Positions 17,734 through 26,350 of a stretch of 64,000 bases of DNA are shown here, in pieces. The notes below the pieces were generated by a model. That model was not told the origin of the DNA, made no database searches, and worked only from the letters and a program-made list of their open reading frames with translations. The position numbers and the translations under genes are program-made. Numbering within the stretch: position 1 is the stretch's first letter; each line of letters opens with the position of its first letter. This stretch comes from Comamonadaceae bacterium OS-1 (GTDB taxonomy: Bacteria; Pseudomonadota; Gammaproteobacteria; Burkholderiales; Burkholderiaceae_C): contig AP026969.1 in the NCBI GenBank assembly GCA_027923965.1, positions 3,472,001 to 3,536,000 of the forward strand. The letters run 5' to 3'.

Positions 17734-19881
17734 ATGACTGAATACTTACCTTACAACGACCAACCAATCGTTAACCCAGGCGAGGATCGCTTCGGCGTTG
17801 ACCCGTTCGCGCGAGCTCTCGCGGCGAGCGTTCGCAAGATGCAATCACCCCAGGGATCGGTAATCGGCCTCAACGGTCCATGGGGATCCGGCAAAAGCAG
17901 CGTGGTCAACCTTTGCAAGCATCACCTGGCCGATGCAGTCGAAGCGAACGAGTTCGTCATCATTGATTTTGCCTGCTGGTGGTTCAGAGGCGAAGATGCC
18001 CTGGCGCTCGCATTCTTCCGCGAACTGTACGCCGGCCTGGGCCCAAGCCTCGGCGACAAAGTCAAGAAGAAGCTACCAAAACTGGGAGCACGTCTCCTCC
18101 GAGCCGGAGCGCTCGTTGGGAAGGTCGCGGAAGCTGCTGGTGCAGTAATCGCAGGCGGCATCGCAGAAAAGGGCATGGAGTGGCTTGCGGGCCTGATAGA
18201 GCAAGAAGAAAGCGTCGAGGCGCTTCACGCAGAGCTGTCGAAGGCCTTGCGAGATCAAAAGAAGCGCTTCCTCATCGTCATCGATGACATCGATCGCCTT
18301 TCACCCGATGAAGCCCTGCTGATCTTCCGGCTGGTCAAGTCCGTTGGCCGTCTACCGAACGTCATTTATCTGCTGGTCTATGACCGCCCGCTTGCCGAGA
18401 AAATCGTCAGCGAACGCTACCCTTCTGAAGGCCCGCACTATCTGGAAAAGATCGTTCAAGCTGGGTTTGAGCTACCCGACCCTTCGGCGCTCGATATTCA
18501 GCAGCATTTGCTATCGTTGATCGAATCGATCTGCGGCGCACCGGTTGAGGCGGACTTGATGCGCTTCATGAACATCTTCTACGAGGGAATTTCGCCGGCA
18601 ATGCGCACACCAAGGGATGTCACGCGCTTCACCAATTCGCTAAGCGTTTCATGGCCGGCCGTGGCCGGTGAAGTAGATCGTGCAGACTTCCTTGCGCTGG
18701 AAATGCTCCGACTATTGCATCCGGTCGTCTATCGTGCCATTCGCCAAAACAAAGAACAAATTAGCGGTAGCGGACGCGTGGAGGGGCGTGAACGCGAAGC
18801 AGAAGCCAAGCGGTTCAACGACCTATTTTTCGAAATCACGCCGCCGCCAGACCAGGAAAAAATACGGTGGCTATTGATGCGATTGTTTCCTGCATTGGAG
18901 TCGGTCTGCTCCAACATGAGCTACGGTGATGGTTTCGCTCGGCAATGGGCAATGGAGCGGCGTGTCTGCTCGCCTAACCACTTCGACTCCTACTTCCGCT
19001 TCACGGTTGGCGACGAGGTGCTCACAAGTTCCGAACTGGACGCATTCCTGGCCCGCGCGGACAACATCGAGTACGTGAAGACCACGCTACGCCACGCCGC
19101 AACCGTAACTCGGCGGTCAGGCGGCACCAAAGCTGCGGTGTGGCTCGCAGAGTTGAACACGCATTCGTCGCGCGTGGACAACGGCAAGGTTCAGCCGCTC
19201 CTGACGGCGTTATTTGAAGTCGCCGATGAGATCAATGTTGAAGCTGATACCGCAAAAGGTTTCAGCATGGGCAGCAACGAGCTTCGTCTGCACTGGCTGC
19301 TGAGGGCTCTGACTAAGGAGCACATGTCGCTCGACGAACGTTCTACCATCCTCCGGCAGGCCTGCGACACGGCCTCCCTTGGCTGGCTTGCCGACTTCAC
19401 GCGTTCGGCTTGGACCAACTATCACCCTCAAGAAGGCAAAGAACGCGAGCCGCCGGAGAACTGCCTGACTACGGAGGAGGACGCGGAGCAGCTCCGCGAT
19501 CTTCTTTACACAAAAATCCAATCTGCAGCAGCTGATGGCACCCTACTCGCACACAGAGACCTACCCTTTCTCTTGCACTCGTGGGTGGAGCTGGCCTCCG
19601 ACGATGGCGCAGAAGTTCGAGCATGGACCTTCGCAGCATTCGCCACCAATGACGGTGTCCGGCGGCTCGCCAAGGCATTCACCTCGTACGGCTGGACGCA
19701 GGGAATGGGAGACGCGGTCGCAAAGCGCGTAACGCGGGTGAGCCCCAAAGGCATGGCTCGATTAATGGATCTGAGTGCGTTCCGGCCGCGCGTCGAAGCC
19801 GTTGCTGCTGCGGACGAGAACCCAGAAGTCCAGGAATTCTTAGAAGGTTGGCGGCGTGCTGACGGCGGCGACAGAGATTGA
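17734..19881 (+). CDS. KAP-family P-loop NTPase
   Basis: 715 residues. Walker A GPWGSGKSS is at about 48-56 and Walker B LIVIDDID has D184-D185, both in the KAP-family pattern. A moderately hydrophobic Ala/Gly-rich stretch (about 125-155) lies between them, where KAP proteins carry membrane insertions. The C-terminal 400 residues match nothing I recognise. KAP NTPases include PifA, which excludes phage T7, so a defence role is possible but unproven. Codon use is less GC-biased than in its neighbours, it stands alone on its strand with non-coding flanks of about 160 and 285 bases, and it looks like an acquired single-gene cargo. The ATG at 17734 is preferred to the GTG at 17701 because AAGG lies 10 bases upstream. 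Confidence 0.8.
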   Translation: MTEYLPYNDQPIVNPGEDRFGVDPFARALAASVRKMQSPQGSVIGLNGPWGSGKSSVVNLCKHHLADAVEANEFVIIDFACWWFRGEDALALAFFRELYAGLGPSLGDKVKKKLPKLGARLLRAGALVGKVAEAAGAVIAGGIAEKGMEWLAGLIEQEESVEALHAELSKALRDQKKRFLIVIDDIDRLSPDEALLIFRLVKSVGRLPNVIYLLVYDRPLAEKIVSERYPSEGPHYLEKIVQAGFELPDPSALDIQQHLLSLIESICGAPVEADLMRFMNIFYEGISPAMRTPRDVTRFTNSLSVSWPAVAGEVDRADFLALEMLRLLHPVVYRAIRQNKEQISGSGRVEGREREAEAKRFNDLFFEITPPPDQEKIRWLLMRLFPALESVCSNMSYGDGFARQWAMERRVCSPNHFDSYFRFTVGDEVLTSSELDAFLARADNIEYVKTTLRHAATVTRRSGGTKAAVWLAELNTHSSRVDNGKVQPLLTALFEVADEINVEADTAKGFSMGSNELRLHWLLRALTKEHMSLDERSTILRQACDTASLGWLADFTRSAWTNYHPQEGKEREPPENCLTTEEDAEQLRDLLYTKIQSAAADGTLLAHRDLPFLLHSWVELASDDGAEVRAWTFAAFATNDGVRRLAKAFTSYGWTQGMGDAVAKRVTRVSPKGMARLMDLSAFRPRVEAVAAADENPEVQEFLEGWRRADGGDRD

Positions 19882-20086
19882 AGACTGCACCCGGTCTGAA
19901 GCGCCCCGGCTTTTGTGAGGGTCATTTTGAATGAGTCAGACCGACATGGCCTGGATCGATCGAATGACTGCTTAATGCAGAGCAGCTGGCAAATGTGTAC
20001 CAACAGTAACCCGCAGCAACCGGTGCATAGCCGACAGTAGGAACTGCGAAGCGACTGGTTACGCACATAGAAACAAATCACCATAC

Positions 20087-20113
20087 AAAAAAGGGGCCAC
20101 CGGCCCCTTTTTT
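20087..20113. terminator. Bidirectional terminator between the KAP gene and glmS
   Basis: Stem GGGGCC/GGCCCC with a three-base loop, flanked by six A on the left and six T on the right, so it works as a Rho-independent terminator on both strands. It lies 54 bases past the glmS stop on the minus strand. The remaining bases 19882-20086 show no gene or other element that I can see. Confidence 0.85.
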
Positions 20114-20167
20114 GGATTACAAATTCCCGACGGACTTTATTTGTTCCAGTCAACCAGAGTATCCCGG

Positions 20168-22048
20168 TTATTCAACCGTGACACTCTTCGCGAGGTTTCT
20201 GGGTTTGTCCACATCCGTCCCCCGCGCGCACGCCGTGTGGTAGGCCAGCAATTGCAGCGGCACCACGTGCAAGAGCGGTGACAGCGCGCCGTAGTGTTCG
20301 GGCATGCGGATCACGTGCAGGCCTTCGCCGCTGGCGATGTGGGAGTCGGCATCGGCCAGCACATAGAGCACGCCGCCGCGGGCGCGGACTTCTTGCAGGT
20401 TGCTCTTGAGTTTTTCGATCAGCGTGTCGTTGGGGGCCACGGCTACCACCGGCATTTCGCTGGTCACCAGGGCCAGGGGACCGTGTTTGAGTTCGCCTGC
20501 GGCGTAGGCTTCGGCGTGGATGTAGGTGATTTCCTTGAGCTTGAGCGCGCCTTCCAGGGCGATGGGGTAGTGCAGGCCGCGGCCCAGAAACAAGGCGTTT
20601 TCCTTGGGTGCGAAGTCTTCGGCCCAGGCGATGAGCTGGGGCTCCAGCGCCAGCACGGCTTGCAGGGCGGCGGGCAGGTGGCGCATGGCTTTGAGGTGGC
20701 TGGCCTCTTCCTCGGCGCTCAGGCGGCCCTTGGTTTTGGCCAGGGCCAGGGTCAGCAGAAACAGGCCTGCCAGCTGGGTGGTGAAGGCCTTGGTAGAGGC
20801 CACGCCGATCTCGACCCCGGCACGGGTGATGTAGGCCAGCTCGCACTCGCGCACCATGGCCGAGGTGGAAACGTTGCAGACCGTCAGCGTGTGCTGCATG
20901 CCCAGGCCCTGGGCGTGGCGCAGGGCGGCCAGGGTGTCGGCGGTTTCGCCCGACTGGGTGATGGTGACGATCAGGGTCTTGGGGTTGGGCACCGAGTCGC
21001 GGTAACGGTATTCGCTGGCAATCTCCACCTGGGTGGGCACCTTGGCGATGGATTCCAACCAGTATTTGGCGGTGCAGCCGCTGTAGTAGCTGGTGCCGCA
21101 GGCCAGGATGAGGACCGAGTCGATGTCGGCAAACACCTTGGCGGCATCGCCACCGTTGGGGCCGTCGAACAGGCCGGGCACGATGGAGGTCACGCCTTCC
21201 AGCGTGTCGCCGATGGCGCGGGGCTGCTCGAAGATTTCCTTTTGCATGTAGTGGCGGTACGGGCCGAGTTCGGCCGCACCGCTGTGGGCCAGCACGGTTT
21301 TGACGCTGCGGATAACGGGCTTGTGGGCCTTGTCCACGATCCAGTACTTGCCCAGTTGCACGTCCACCACGTCGCCCTCTTCCAGGTAGACGATCTGGTC
21401 GGTCACGCCGGCCAGCGCCATGGCATCGCTGGCCAGGAAGATTTCGCCCTGGCCCACGCCCAGGATCAGGGGCGAACCGGCGCGCGCGCCGATGATGCGG
21501 TGCGGCTCGTCTTTGCTGAACACGGCAATCGCGTAGCCGCCGCGCAGTTGCAGCACGGTGGCCTTGACGGCTTCAAACAGGTCGCCGTTGTACAGGCTAT
21601 CGACCAGGTGGGCGATGACTTCGGTGTCGGTCTGGCTGGTAAAGACGTAGCCCTTGGCTTGCAGGGCGGCGCGCAGTTCGTCGTGGTTTTCGATGATGCC
21701 GTTGTGCACCAGGGCGATGCGGCCTGGGCGGTCGGCTGAATCCTTGCCGGGGCCGTGGCTGAAATGGGGGTGGGCGTTGTGCACCGCCGGCGCGCCGTGG
21801 GTGGCCCAGCGGGTGTGGGCGATGCCTGTCCCGCCTTCGATGTGGTCCTCGGCCACCTGGGCCATCAGCTCGGCCACGCGCGAGGTGCTGCGGGCACGGC
21901 GCAGGGCACCGGTGTTTTGCGTCATCTGGCCGTTGTCCTGGATGGCCACGCCGCACGAGTCATAGCCCCGGTACTCCAGCCGTTGCAGGCCCTGGACCAG
22001 GATAGGGACGATATTGCGGGTAGAGACTGCGCCAACGATGCCACACAT
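20168..22048 (-). CDS. glmS: Glutamine--fructose-6-phosphate aminotransferase (isomerizing)
   Basis: 626 residues, full length for GlmS. The protein starts MCGIVGAV; the Cys after the initiator Met is the N-terminal nucleophile of the glutaminase domain (about 1-240). Two SIS sugar-isomerase domains follow, and the C-terminus ends [13 protein letters not shown], the conserved active-site tail. It makes glucosamine-6-phosphate for peptidoglycan and LPS. A longer frame exists, but this ATG has GGAG about 7 bases upstream and gives the invariant N-terminal Cys. It is transcribed divergently from an Lrp-type regulator and ends at a strong terminator. Confidence 0.98.
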   Translation of the reverse strand: MCGIVGAVSTRNIVPILVQGLQRLEYRGYDSCGVAIQDNGQMTQNTGALRRARSTSRVAELMAQVAEDHIEGGTGIAHTRWATHGAPAVHNAHPHFSHGPGKDSADRPGRIALVHNGIIENHDELRAALQAKGYVFTSQTDTEVIAHLVDSLYNGDLFEAVKATVLQLRGGYAIAVFSKDEPHRIIGARAGSPLILGVGQGEIFLASDAMALAGVTDQIVYLEEGDVVDVQLGKYWIVDKAHKPVIRSVKTVLAHSGAAELGPYRHYMQKEIFEQPRAIGDTLEGVTSIVPGLFDGPNGGDAAKVFADIDSVLILACGTSYYSGCTAKYWLESIAKVPTQVEIASEYRYRDSVPNPKTLIVTITQSGETADTLAALRHAQGLGMQHTLTVCNVSTSAMVRECELAYITRAGVEIGVASTKAFTTQLAGLFLLTLALAKTKGRLSAEEEASHLKAMRHLPAALQAVLALEPQLIAWAEDFAPKENALFLGRGLHYPIALEGALKLKEITYIHAEAYAAGELKHGPLALVTSEMPVVAVAPNDTLIEKLKSNLQEVRARGGVLYVLADADSHIASGEGLHVIRMPEHYGALSPLLHVVPLQLLAYHTACARGTDVDKPRNLAKSVTVE

Positions 22049-22130
22049 AGAAAACTCCGAGTTTGTTGAGTGGGCGGATGTTAAGCTGCACCACCATCCA
22101 AAAGGTTTCAATATTTCACGTTATTTGCAG

Positions 22131-22164
22131 TTTAATTTCTCAATCACAAACACAAGAAATTAAA
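22131..22164. promoter_or_regulatory. Inverted-repeat operator between glmS and the Lrp-type gene
   Basis: Perfect 10-base arms TTTAATTTCT (22131-22140) and AGAAATTAAA (22155-22164) are separated by 14 bases. A further ATTTAATTTA lies at about 22174, next to the start codon of the regulator. AT-rich inverted repeats like these are typical Lrp/AsnC binding sites, so autoregulation is the simplest reading. The site may also affect glmS, whose start is 83 bases away. Confidence 0.5.
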
Positions 22165-22183
22165 TTACACATACATTTAATTT

Positions 22184-22672
22184 ATGGAACAAATAGACCT
22201 AGATAGTACCGACTTGCGCCTGCTGCACCAGTTGCAAGTGGATGCATCGCTGAGCAACCTGGCCCTGGCCGAGTTGGTGCATGTGTCCGCGCCCACCTGC
22301 CTGCGCCGGGTCAAGCGGCTGGTGGAGGCGGGGCTGATCGAGCGGCAGGTGGCGATTTTGAGCGCCGACAAGCTTGCGGTGCAACAAGGCCACGGCCTCA
22401 CCGCCATCGTCGAAATCACGCTGGACCGGCAGGACGAGGAGCGGCTGGCCGCCTTCGAGCTGCGGGTGGCCTTGGATGAGGCGGTGCAGCAGTGCTACCG
22501 GGTGTCGCCCGGGCCTGATTTCTGCTTGGTGGTGTTTGCGCACGACATGCCGGGCTACCTGGCGCTGGCGCAGCGCCTGTTCACCGTTGATGCGAATGTG
22601 CGCAACGTGAAGGCGTTTTTTAGCCTCAAACGCAGCAAGTTTGCACCGTTTGTGCCCGTGCTTCCTGTGTGA
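22184..22672 (+). CDS. Lrp/AsnC-family transcriptional regulator
   Basis: 162 residues. The N-terminus (about 5-65) is the AsnC winged helix-turn-helix, including LALAELVHVSAPTCLRRVKR and the following GLIERQVAIL strand. The C-terminal part (about 75-150) is the alpha/beta ligand-binding RAM domain. Such proteins sense amino acids and form octamers on DNA. Its ligand and targets cannot be read from the sequence, and neither glmS nor the downstream gene is an amino-acid gene. It is divergent from glmS across an AT-rich gap with a 10-base inverted repeat. Confidence 0.93.
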   Translation: MEQIDLDSTDLRLLHQLQVDASLSNLALAELVHVSAPTCLRRVKRLVEAGLIERQVAILSADKLAVQQGHGLTAIVEITLDRQDEERLAAFELRVALDEAVQQCYRVSPGPDFCLVVFAHDMPGYLALAQRLFTVDANVRNVKAFFSLKRSKFAPFVPVLPV

Positions 22673-22733
22673 CACGCGGCTTTACAGCCTTGGGAGGCAG
22701 AGCCGCCCTGTATGCATTTACATTACCCGCACC

Positions 22734-22961
22734 ATGACGCATTACAAAACGATTTACAAATGCAGCCAATGCGGTGCCACCAGCTACCAGCCCGTGATTG
22801 GCCGCGATGCCAGCGGCGCTCTCATGCCCACCGGCGTGTACCGCTGCACCGGCTGCCGGGTCACTTTTACCGATCCCAAAGACTGGTGGGGCCACCCCGG
22901 TGCCACCGCTGCTGCTCCCGCACCCGCCAACCCGCATGCAGGCACCTCGCCGGGTAGCTGA
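22734..22961 (+). CDS. Small zinc-ribbon protein
   Basis: 75 residues with two Cys pairs, CSQC near residue 10 and CTGC near residue 42, spaced as in a zinc ribbon. The tail is rich in Ala, Pro and Gly and probably disordered. An upstream in-frame extension exists but overlaps the end of the regulator gene, so the ATG at 22734 is preferred. The function is unknown; the fold suggests nucleic-acid binding or a protein contact. It lies 61 bases after the Lrp-type gene on the same strand and may be co-transcribed. Confidence 0.65.
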   Translation: MTHYKTIYKCSQCGATSYQPVIGRDASGALMPTGVYRCTGCRVTFTDPKDWWGHPGATAAAPAPANPHAGTSPGS

Positions 22962-22993
22962 TTGCTATATTTTTAACCTAAAATTTCAGACAT

Positions 22994-23042
22994 AAAAATA
23001 GCTGCTACCGCTTATTAATTAAGCGTGAGCAGCTATTTTTTT
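22994..23042. repeat. Dispersed palindrome, copy 2 (most symmetric)
   Basis: The left arm AAAAATAGCTGCTACCGCTT and right arm AAGCGTGAGCAGCTATTTTT pair over almost their full length. The run of T makes it look like a terminator for the zinc-ribbon gene, and its A-rich left side would serve the minus strand too. A TTGCTAT end motif just after the upstream stop (about 22962) suggests the element may extend further left. Confidence 0.8.
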
Positions 23043-23055
23043 AGGAGTTAATTTG

Positions 23056-23150
23056 CACACCCCCAGGCTGCAGTGCTTCGCATCTTCCTCCAACCCCCTT
23101 GCAGGAGGCAACACCAGCAGCCTGGCAAAGCCAGTTCTGCGGTGTTCCTG
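23056..23150. repeat. Multi-stem inverted-repeat element
   Basis: Nested and chained stems: CCAGGCTGC (23063-23071) with GCAGCCTGG (23117-23125); CCTCC (23087-23091) with GGAGG (23104-23108) inside it; CTGGC-AAA-GCCAG at 23122-23134; and AACACC (23110-23115) with GGTGTT (23141-23146). It sits between palindrome copy 2 and the 3' end of the permease gene. I remember similar segments from Comamonadaceae intergenic regions, but only one copy is in this window. It may be a non-autonomous mobile element or a structured RNA region. Confidence 0.5.
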
Positions 23151-23214
23151 GAAGAGAAGCGTTATGTCTGCACGAGGGAGCTCGATCATTATTTTTCAGG
23201 AGTAACAACGTCGG

Positions 23215-24705
23215 TCAATGCGCGTCGGCCATTTTGGCGGCGGCGATGGCCTCTTCGGCTCCGCCCTTGGCACCGTTGAAATACAGGTTCAGCGCCACCG
23301 CGGCGATGGAGGCCAGCAAGATGCCGGATTCGATCAGCGAATGCAGGCTGTGCGGCATCCACTGTTTGAAGTTGGGCGCAATCAGCGGCACCATGCCGAT
23401 GCCGATGGAAATGGCCACGATCAGCGCGTTGAAGCGGTTGGTTTTGAAGTCCACCCCGCCCAGGATGCGGATGCCGGTGGCGGCCACCATGCCAAACATC
23501 ACCAGCCCTGCACCGCCCAGCACCACGGTGGGCAGCGACTCCACCAGCGCCGCCATCTTGGGCAGCAGGCCCAGCACGATCAGCAGCAAGCCCCCGGCCA
23601 CGCAGACAAAACGGCTCTTCACCCCGGTTACCGCCACCAGGCCCACATTTTGCGAAAAACTGGTGTAGGGGAAGGTGTTGAAGATGCCGCCGATCAGCGT
23701 GCCCAGGCCGTCGGTGCGCAGGCCCCGGGTCAGCGCCGCCTGGTCCACCCGGCGGCCGGTCATGTCGCCCAGCGCCAAAAACATGCCGGTGGATTCGATC
23801 ATCACCACCACCATCACCAGCGACATGGTCAGGATCAGCATCGGGTCGAAGATAGGCAGCGCAATCTCGAACGGCAGCACCAGGTCAAACCACGCGGCCT
23901 TGCCGACTTTTTCAAACGTCATCAGCCCCAGCGCGGTAGACACCACACCGCCCACCACGATCCCGAGCAGCACCGAGATGTTGGCAAAAAAGCCCTTGGC
24001 GTGCTTGGCGATCAGCAAAATCGTCACCAGCACCAGGGCGGCAATGCCCACGCCGGTGAGGTCGGCGTACCTGGGGTTGGGCACGCTGGGCGCAATAGCC
24101 AAGCCTGCAGGCACCGGCGGCAGGGGCGAGCCGGGCGCGGTGGCCACGGCGGCGGCGTTGGCCAGCCACTGCGCGTGGTCGGGGTTCACCACGCTGGGCG
24201 CGGTGGGGCCAAACGGGTTGCCAAAAATCCAGTTGATGCCCACGCGCATCAGGCTGATGCCAATCACCGCGATGATGGTGCCCGTGACCACCGGCGGAAA
24301 AAACCGCAGCAGGCGGCTCACCAGCGGCGCAATCAGGATGGACACCACGCCCGCGCCGATGATGGAGCCAAACACCAGGCCCGCGCCCTCCAGCCCGGGG
24401 TGGCTGTTGGCCATGGCCACCATGGGTGCCACCGACGCAAAGGTCACGCCCATCATCACCGGCAACTTGATGCCAAACCACTGCGTAGCCCCCAGCGCCT
24501 GGATCAGCGTGACCAGGCCGCAGCAAAACAGATCGGCCGAAATCAACATGCCCACCTGCTCCGGGCTGAGCTTGAGCGCGCGGCCCACAATCAACGGGAC
24601 GGCCACCGCACCGGCATACATCACCAGCACGTGCTGCAGCCCCAGGGCGGTGAGTTGCGTGGCGGGCAGGCGTTCTTCTACGGGGTCTGGCAGGGCGGGC
24701 GGCAT
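23215..24705 (-). CDS. NCS2-family nucleobase (xanthine/uracil type) permease
   Basis: 496 residues with about 12-14 hydrophobic segments, the size of NCS2 transporters. The family motif QNVGLVAVTGVKS is present, and the substrate-site Glu is seen in VVMIESTGMF. It imports a purine or pyrimidine base with protons across the inner membrane; the pattern looks closer to the xanthine/uric acid branch than to UraA, but substrate assignment is tentative. The frame extends another 270 bases upstream; the ATG at 24705 (MPPALPDPVEERLP) is chosen because homologues start there and the extension has no hydrophobic or conserved features. It is divergent from glcD. Confidence 0.9.
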   Translation of the reverse strand: MPPALPDPVEERLPATQLTALGLQHVLVMYAGAVAVPLIVGRALKLSPEQVGMLISADLFCCGLVTLIQALGATQWFGIKLPVMMGVTFASVAPMVAMANSHPGLEGAGLVFGSIIGAGVVSILIAPLVSRLLRFFPPVVTGTIIAVIGISLMRVGINWIFGNPFGPTAPSVVNPDHAQWLANAAAVATAPGSPLPPVPAGLAIAPSVPNPRYADLTGVGIAALVLVTILLIAKHAKGFFANISVLLGIVVGGVVSTALGLMTFEKVGKAAWFDLVLPFEIALPIFDPMLILTMSLVMVVVMIESTGMFLALGDMTGRRVDQAALTRGLRTDGLGTLIGGIFNTFPYTSFSQNVGLVAVTGVKSRFVCVAGGLLLIVLGLLPKMAALVESLPTVVLGGAGLVMFGMVAATGIRILGGVDFKTNRFNALIVAISIGIGMVPLIAPNFKQWMPHSLHSLIESGILLASIAAVALNLYFNGAKGGAEEAIAAAKMADAH

Positions 24706-24856
24706 GGGCAAACTCTCTGGTAAGTGGAGGAATGCCCGTGTGAAGCATGAAACAGGCCATCCACGCGCACAGATTTCTTCACCGGTTGCCACCAGAAATT
24801 TCAGCCCCGCAGACGCCCCTGGCTGCTTATAGTCCAAGATCCGTCGCTCACACACC

Positions 24857-26350
24857 ATGACCACCTCTATCCTCGAAGACCGCCCCCAGGTGCTCAGCCG
24901 CCGAGCCGAGGTCGCCAGCGCCCTGGCCGCCGCCCTGCCTCGCCACGCCATCCTGTCGCGCACCGAAGACACCACACCCTACGAGTGCGACGGCCTGACC
25001 GCCTACCGCGCCCAGCCGCTGGTGGTGGTGCTGCCCGAAACCGAGGCCCAGGTGGAGGCGGTGCTGCAGATTTGCCACCGTTTGAAAGTGCCCATCGTGG
25101 CCCGGGGCGCGGGCACGGGTTTGTCGGGCGGGGCCATGCCGCACACCCTGGGCGTGACGCTGTCGCTGGCCAAGTTCAACCGCATCCTGGATGTGGACCC
25201 GCTGGCCTGCACCGCCACCGTGCAGTGCGGCGTGCGCAACCTGGCCATCAGCGAGGCGGCAGCGCCCCACGGCCTGTACTACGCCCCCGACCCCAGCAGC
25301 CAGATCGCCTGCACCATCGGCGGCAACGTGGCCGAAAACTCCGGCGGCGTGCACTGCCTGAAATACGGCCTCACCCTGCACAACGTGTTGCGGGTGCGCG
25401 GCTTCACCGTGGAGGGCGAGGCGGTAGAGTTTGGATCGGAAGCGCTGGACGTGCCCGGCCTGGACCTGCTGCCGCTCATCATCGGCAGCGAAGGCATGCT
25501 GGCCGTGACCACCGAGGTCACCGTCAAGCTCATCCCCAAGCCGCAAATCGCCCGCTGCATCATGGCCAGCTTTGACACGGTAGAGGCTGCGGGCAACGCC
25601 GTGGCCAGCGTGATCGCCGCAGGCATCATCCCCGCCGGGCTGGAGCTGATGGACAAGCGCATGACCGCCGCCGTGGAAGACTTTGTGCACGCCGGCTACG
25701 ACCTGGATGCCGCCGCCATCCTGCTGTGCGAAAGCGACGGCACCCTGGAAGAGGTGGAAGAAGAAATTGCCCATATGCGCAGCGTGCTGGAGGCCAATGG
25801 CGCATCGGGCATCGCCATCAGCCGCGACGAAGCCCAGCGCCTGAAGTTCTGGAGCGGCCGCAAAAACGCCTTTCCGGCCTCGGGCCGCATCAGCCCCGAC
25901 TACATGTGCATGGACTCCACCATTCCGCGCAAAAAGCTGGCCGAAATTTTGCGCGCCATCGAGGCCATGGAACAGCAGTACGGCCTGGCCTGCGCCAATG
26001 TGTTCCACGCGGGCGATGGCAATCTGCACCCGCTGATCTTGTTCGATGCCAACGACCCCGACCAGATGCACCGCTGCGAACTGTTTGGCGCCGACATTCT
26101 GGAAACCAGCGTGCGCCTGGGCGGCACCGTCACCGGAGAGCACGGCGTGGGCGTGGAAAAGCTCAACTCCATGTGCGTGCAGTTCAGCGCCCCCGAGCGG
26201 GAGCAGATGTTTGCCGTCAAACGCGCCTTCGACCCGGTAGAGCTGCTGAATCCCGGCAAGGTCATCCCTACGCTGCAGCGCTGCGCCGAATACGGCAAGC
26301 TCACCGTGCTGCGCGGCCTGCTGCCCTTCCCCCATTTGCCAAGGTTCTGA
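24857..26350 (+). CDS. glcD: Glycolate oxidase subunit GlcD (FAD-linked)
   Basis: 497 residues. The PCMH-type FAD-binding domain (about 50-230) contains RGAGTGLSGGAMP. The C-terminal FAD-oxidase domain shows the metal/substrate residues in NVFHAGDGNLHPLI and the conserved GEHGVGVEK. It oxidises glycolate (and D-lactate) to the keto acid, with electrons passing through GlcF to the quinone pool. The stop overlaps the glcE start by one base (TGATG), the first of a tight glcDEF operon. It is transcribed away from the permease gene. Confidence 0.96.
   Translation: MTTSILEDRPQVLSRRAEVASALAAALPRHAILSRTEDTTPYECDGLTAYRAQPLVVVLPETEAQVEAVLQICHRLKVPIVARGAGTGLSGGAMPHTLGVTLSLAKFNRILDVDPLACTATVQCGVRNLAISEAAAPHGLYYAPDPSSQIACTIGGNVAENSGGVHCLKYGLTLHNVLRVRGFTVEGEAVEFGSEALDVPGLDLLPLIIGSEGMLAVTTEVTVKLIPKPQIARCIMASFDTVEAAGNAVASVIAAGIIPAGLELMDKRMTAAVEDFVHAGYDLDAAAILLCESDGTLEEVEEEIAHMRSVLEANGASGIAISRDEAQRLKFWSGRKNAFPASGRISPDYMCMDSTIPRKKLAEILRAIEAMEQQYGLACANVFHAGDGNLHPLILFDANDPDQMHRCELFGADILETSVRLGGTVTGEHGVGVEKLNSMCVQFSAPEREQMFAVKRAFDPVELLNPGKVIPTLQRCAEYGKLTVLRGLLPFPHLPRF

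Noticed and set aside
20294..21739. Long frame antisense to glmS, and another antisense to ctaD at 39800-41497
   Set aside because: Both genes on the other strand have intact catalytic motifs throughout; the antisense products have no recognisable features.
22049..22183. Possible glmS ribozyme upstream of glmS
   Set aside because: The glmS ribozyme is known from Firmicutes, and the AT-rich 135-base gap has no matching core; the inverted repeat there looks like an operator.
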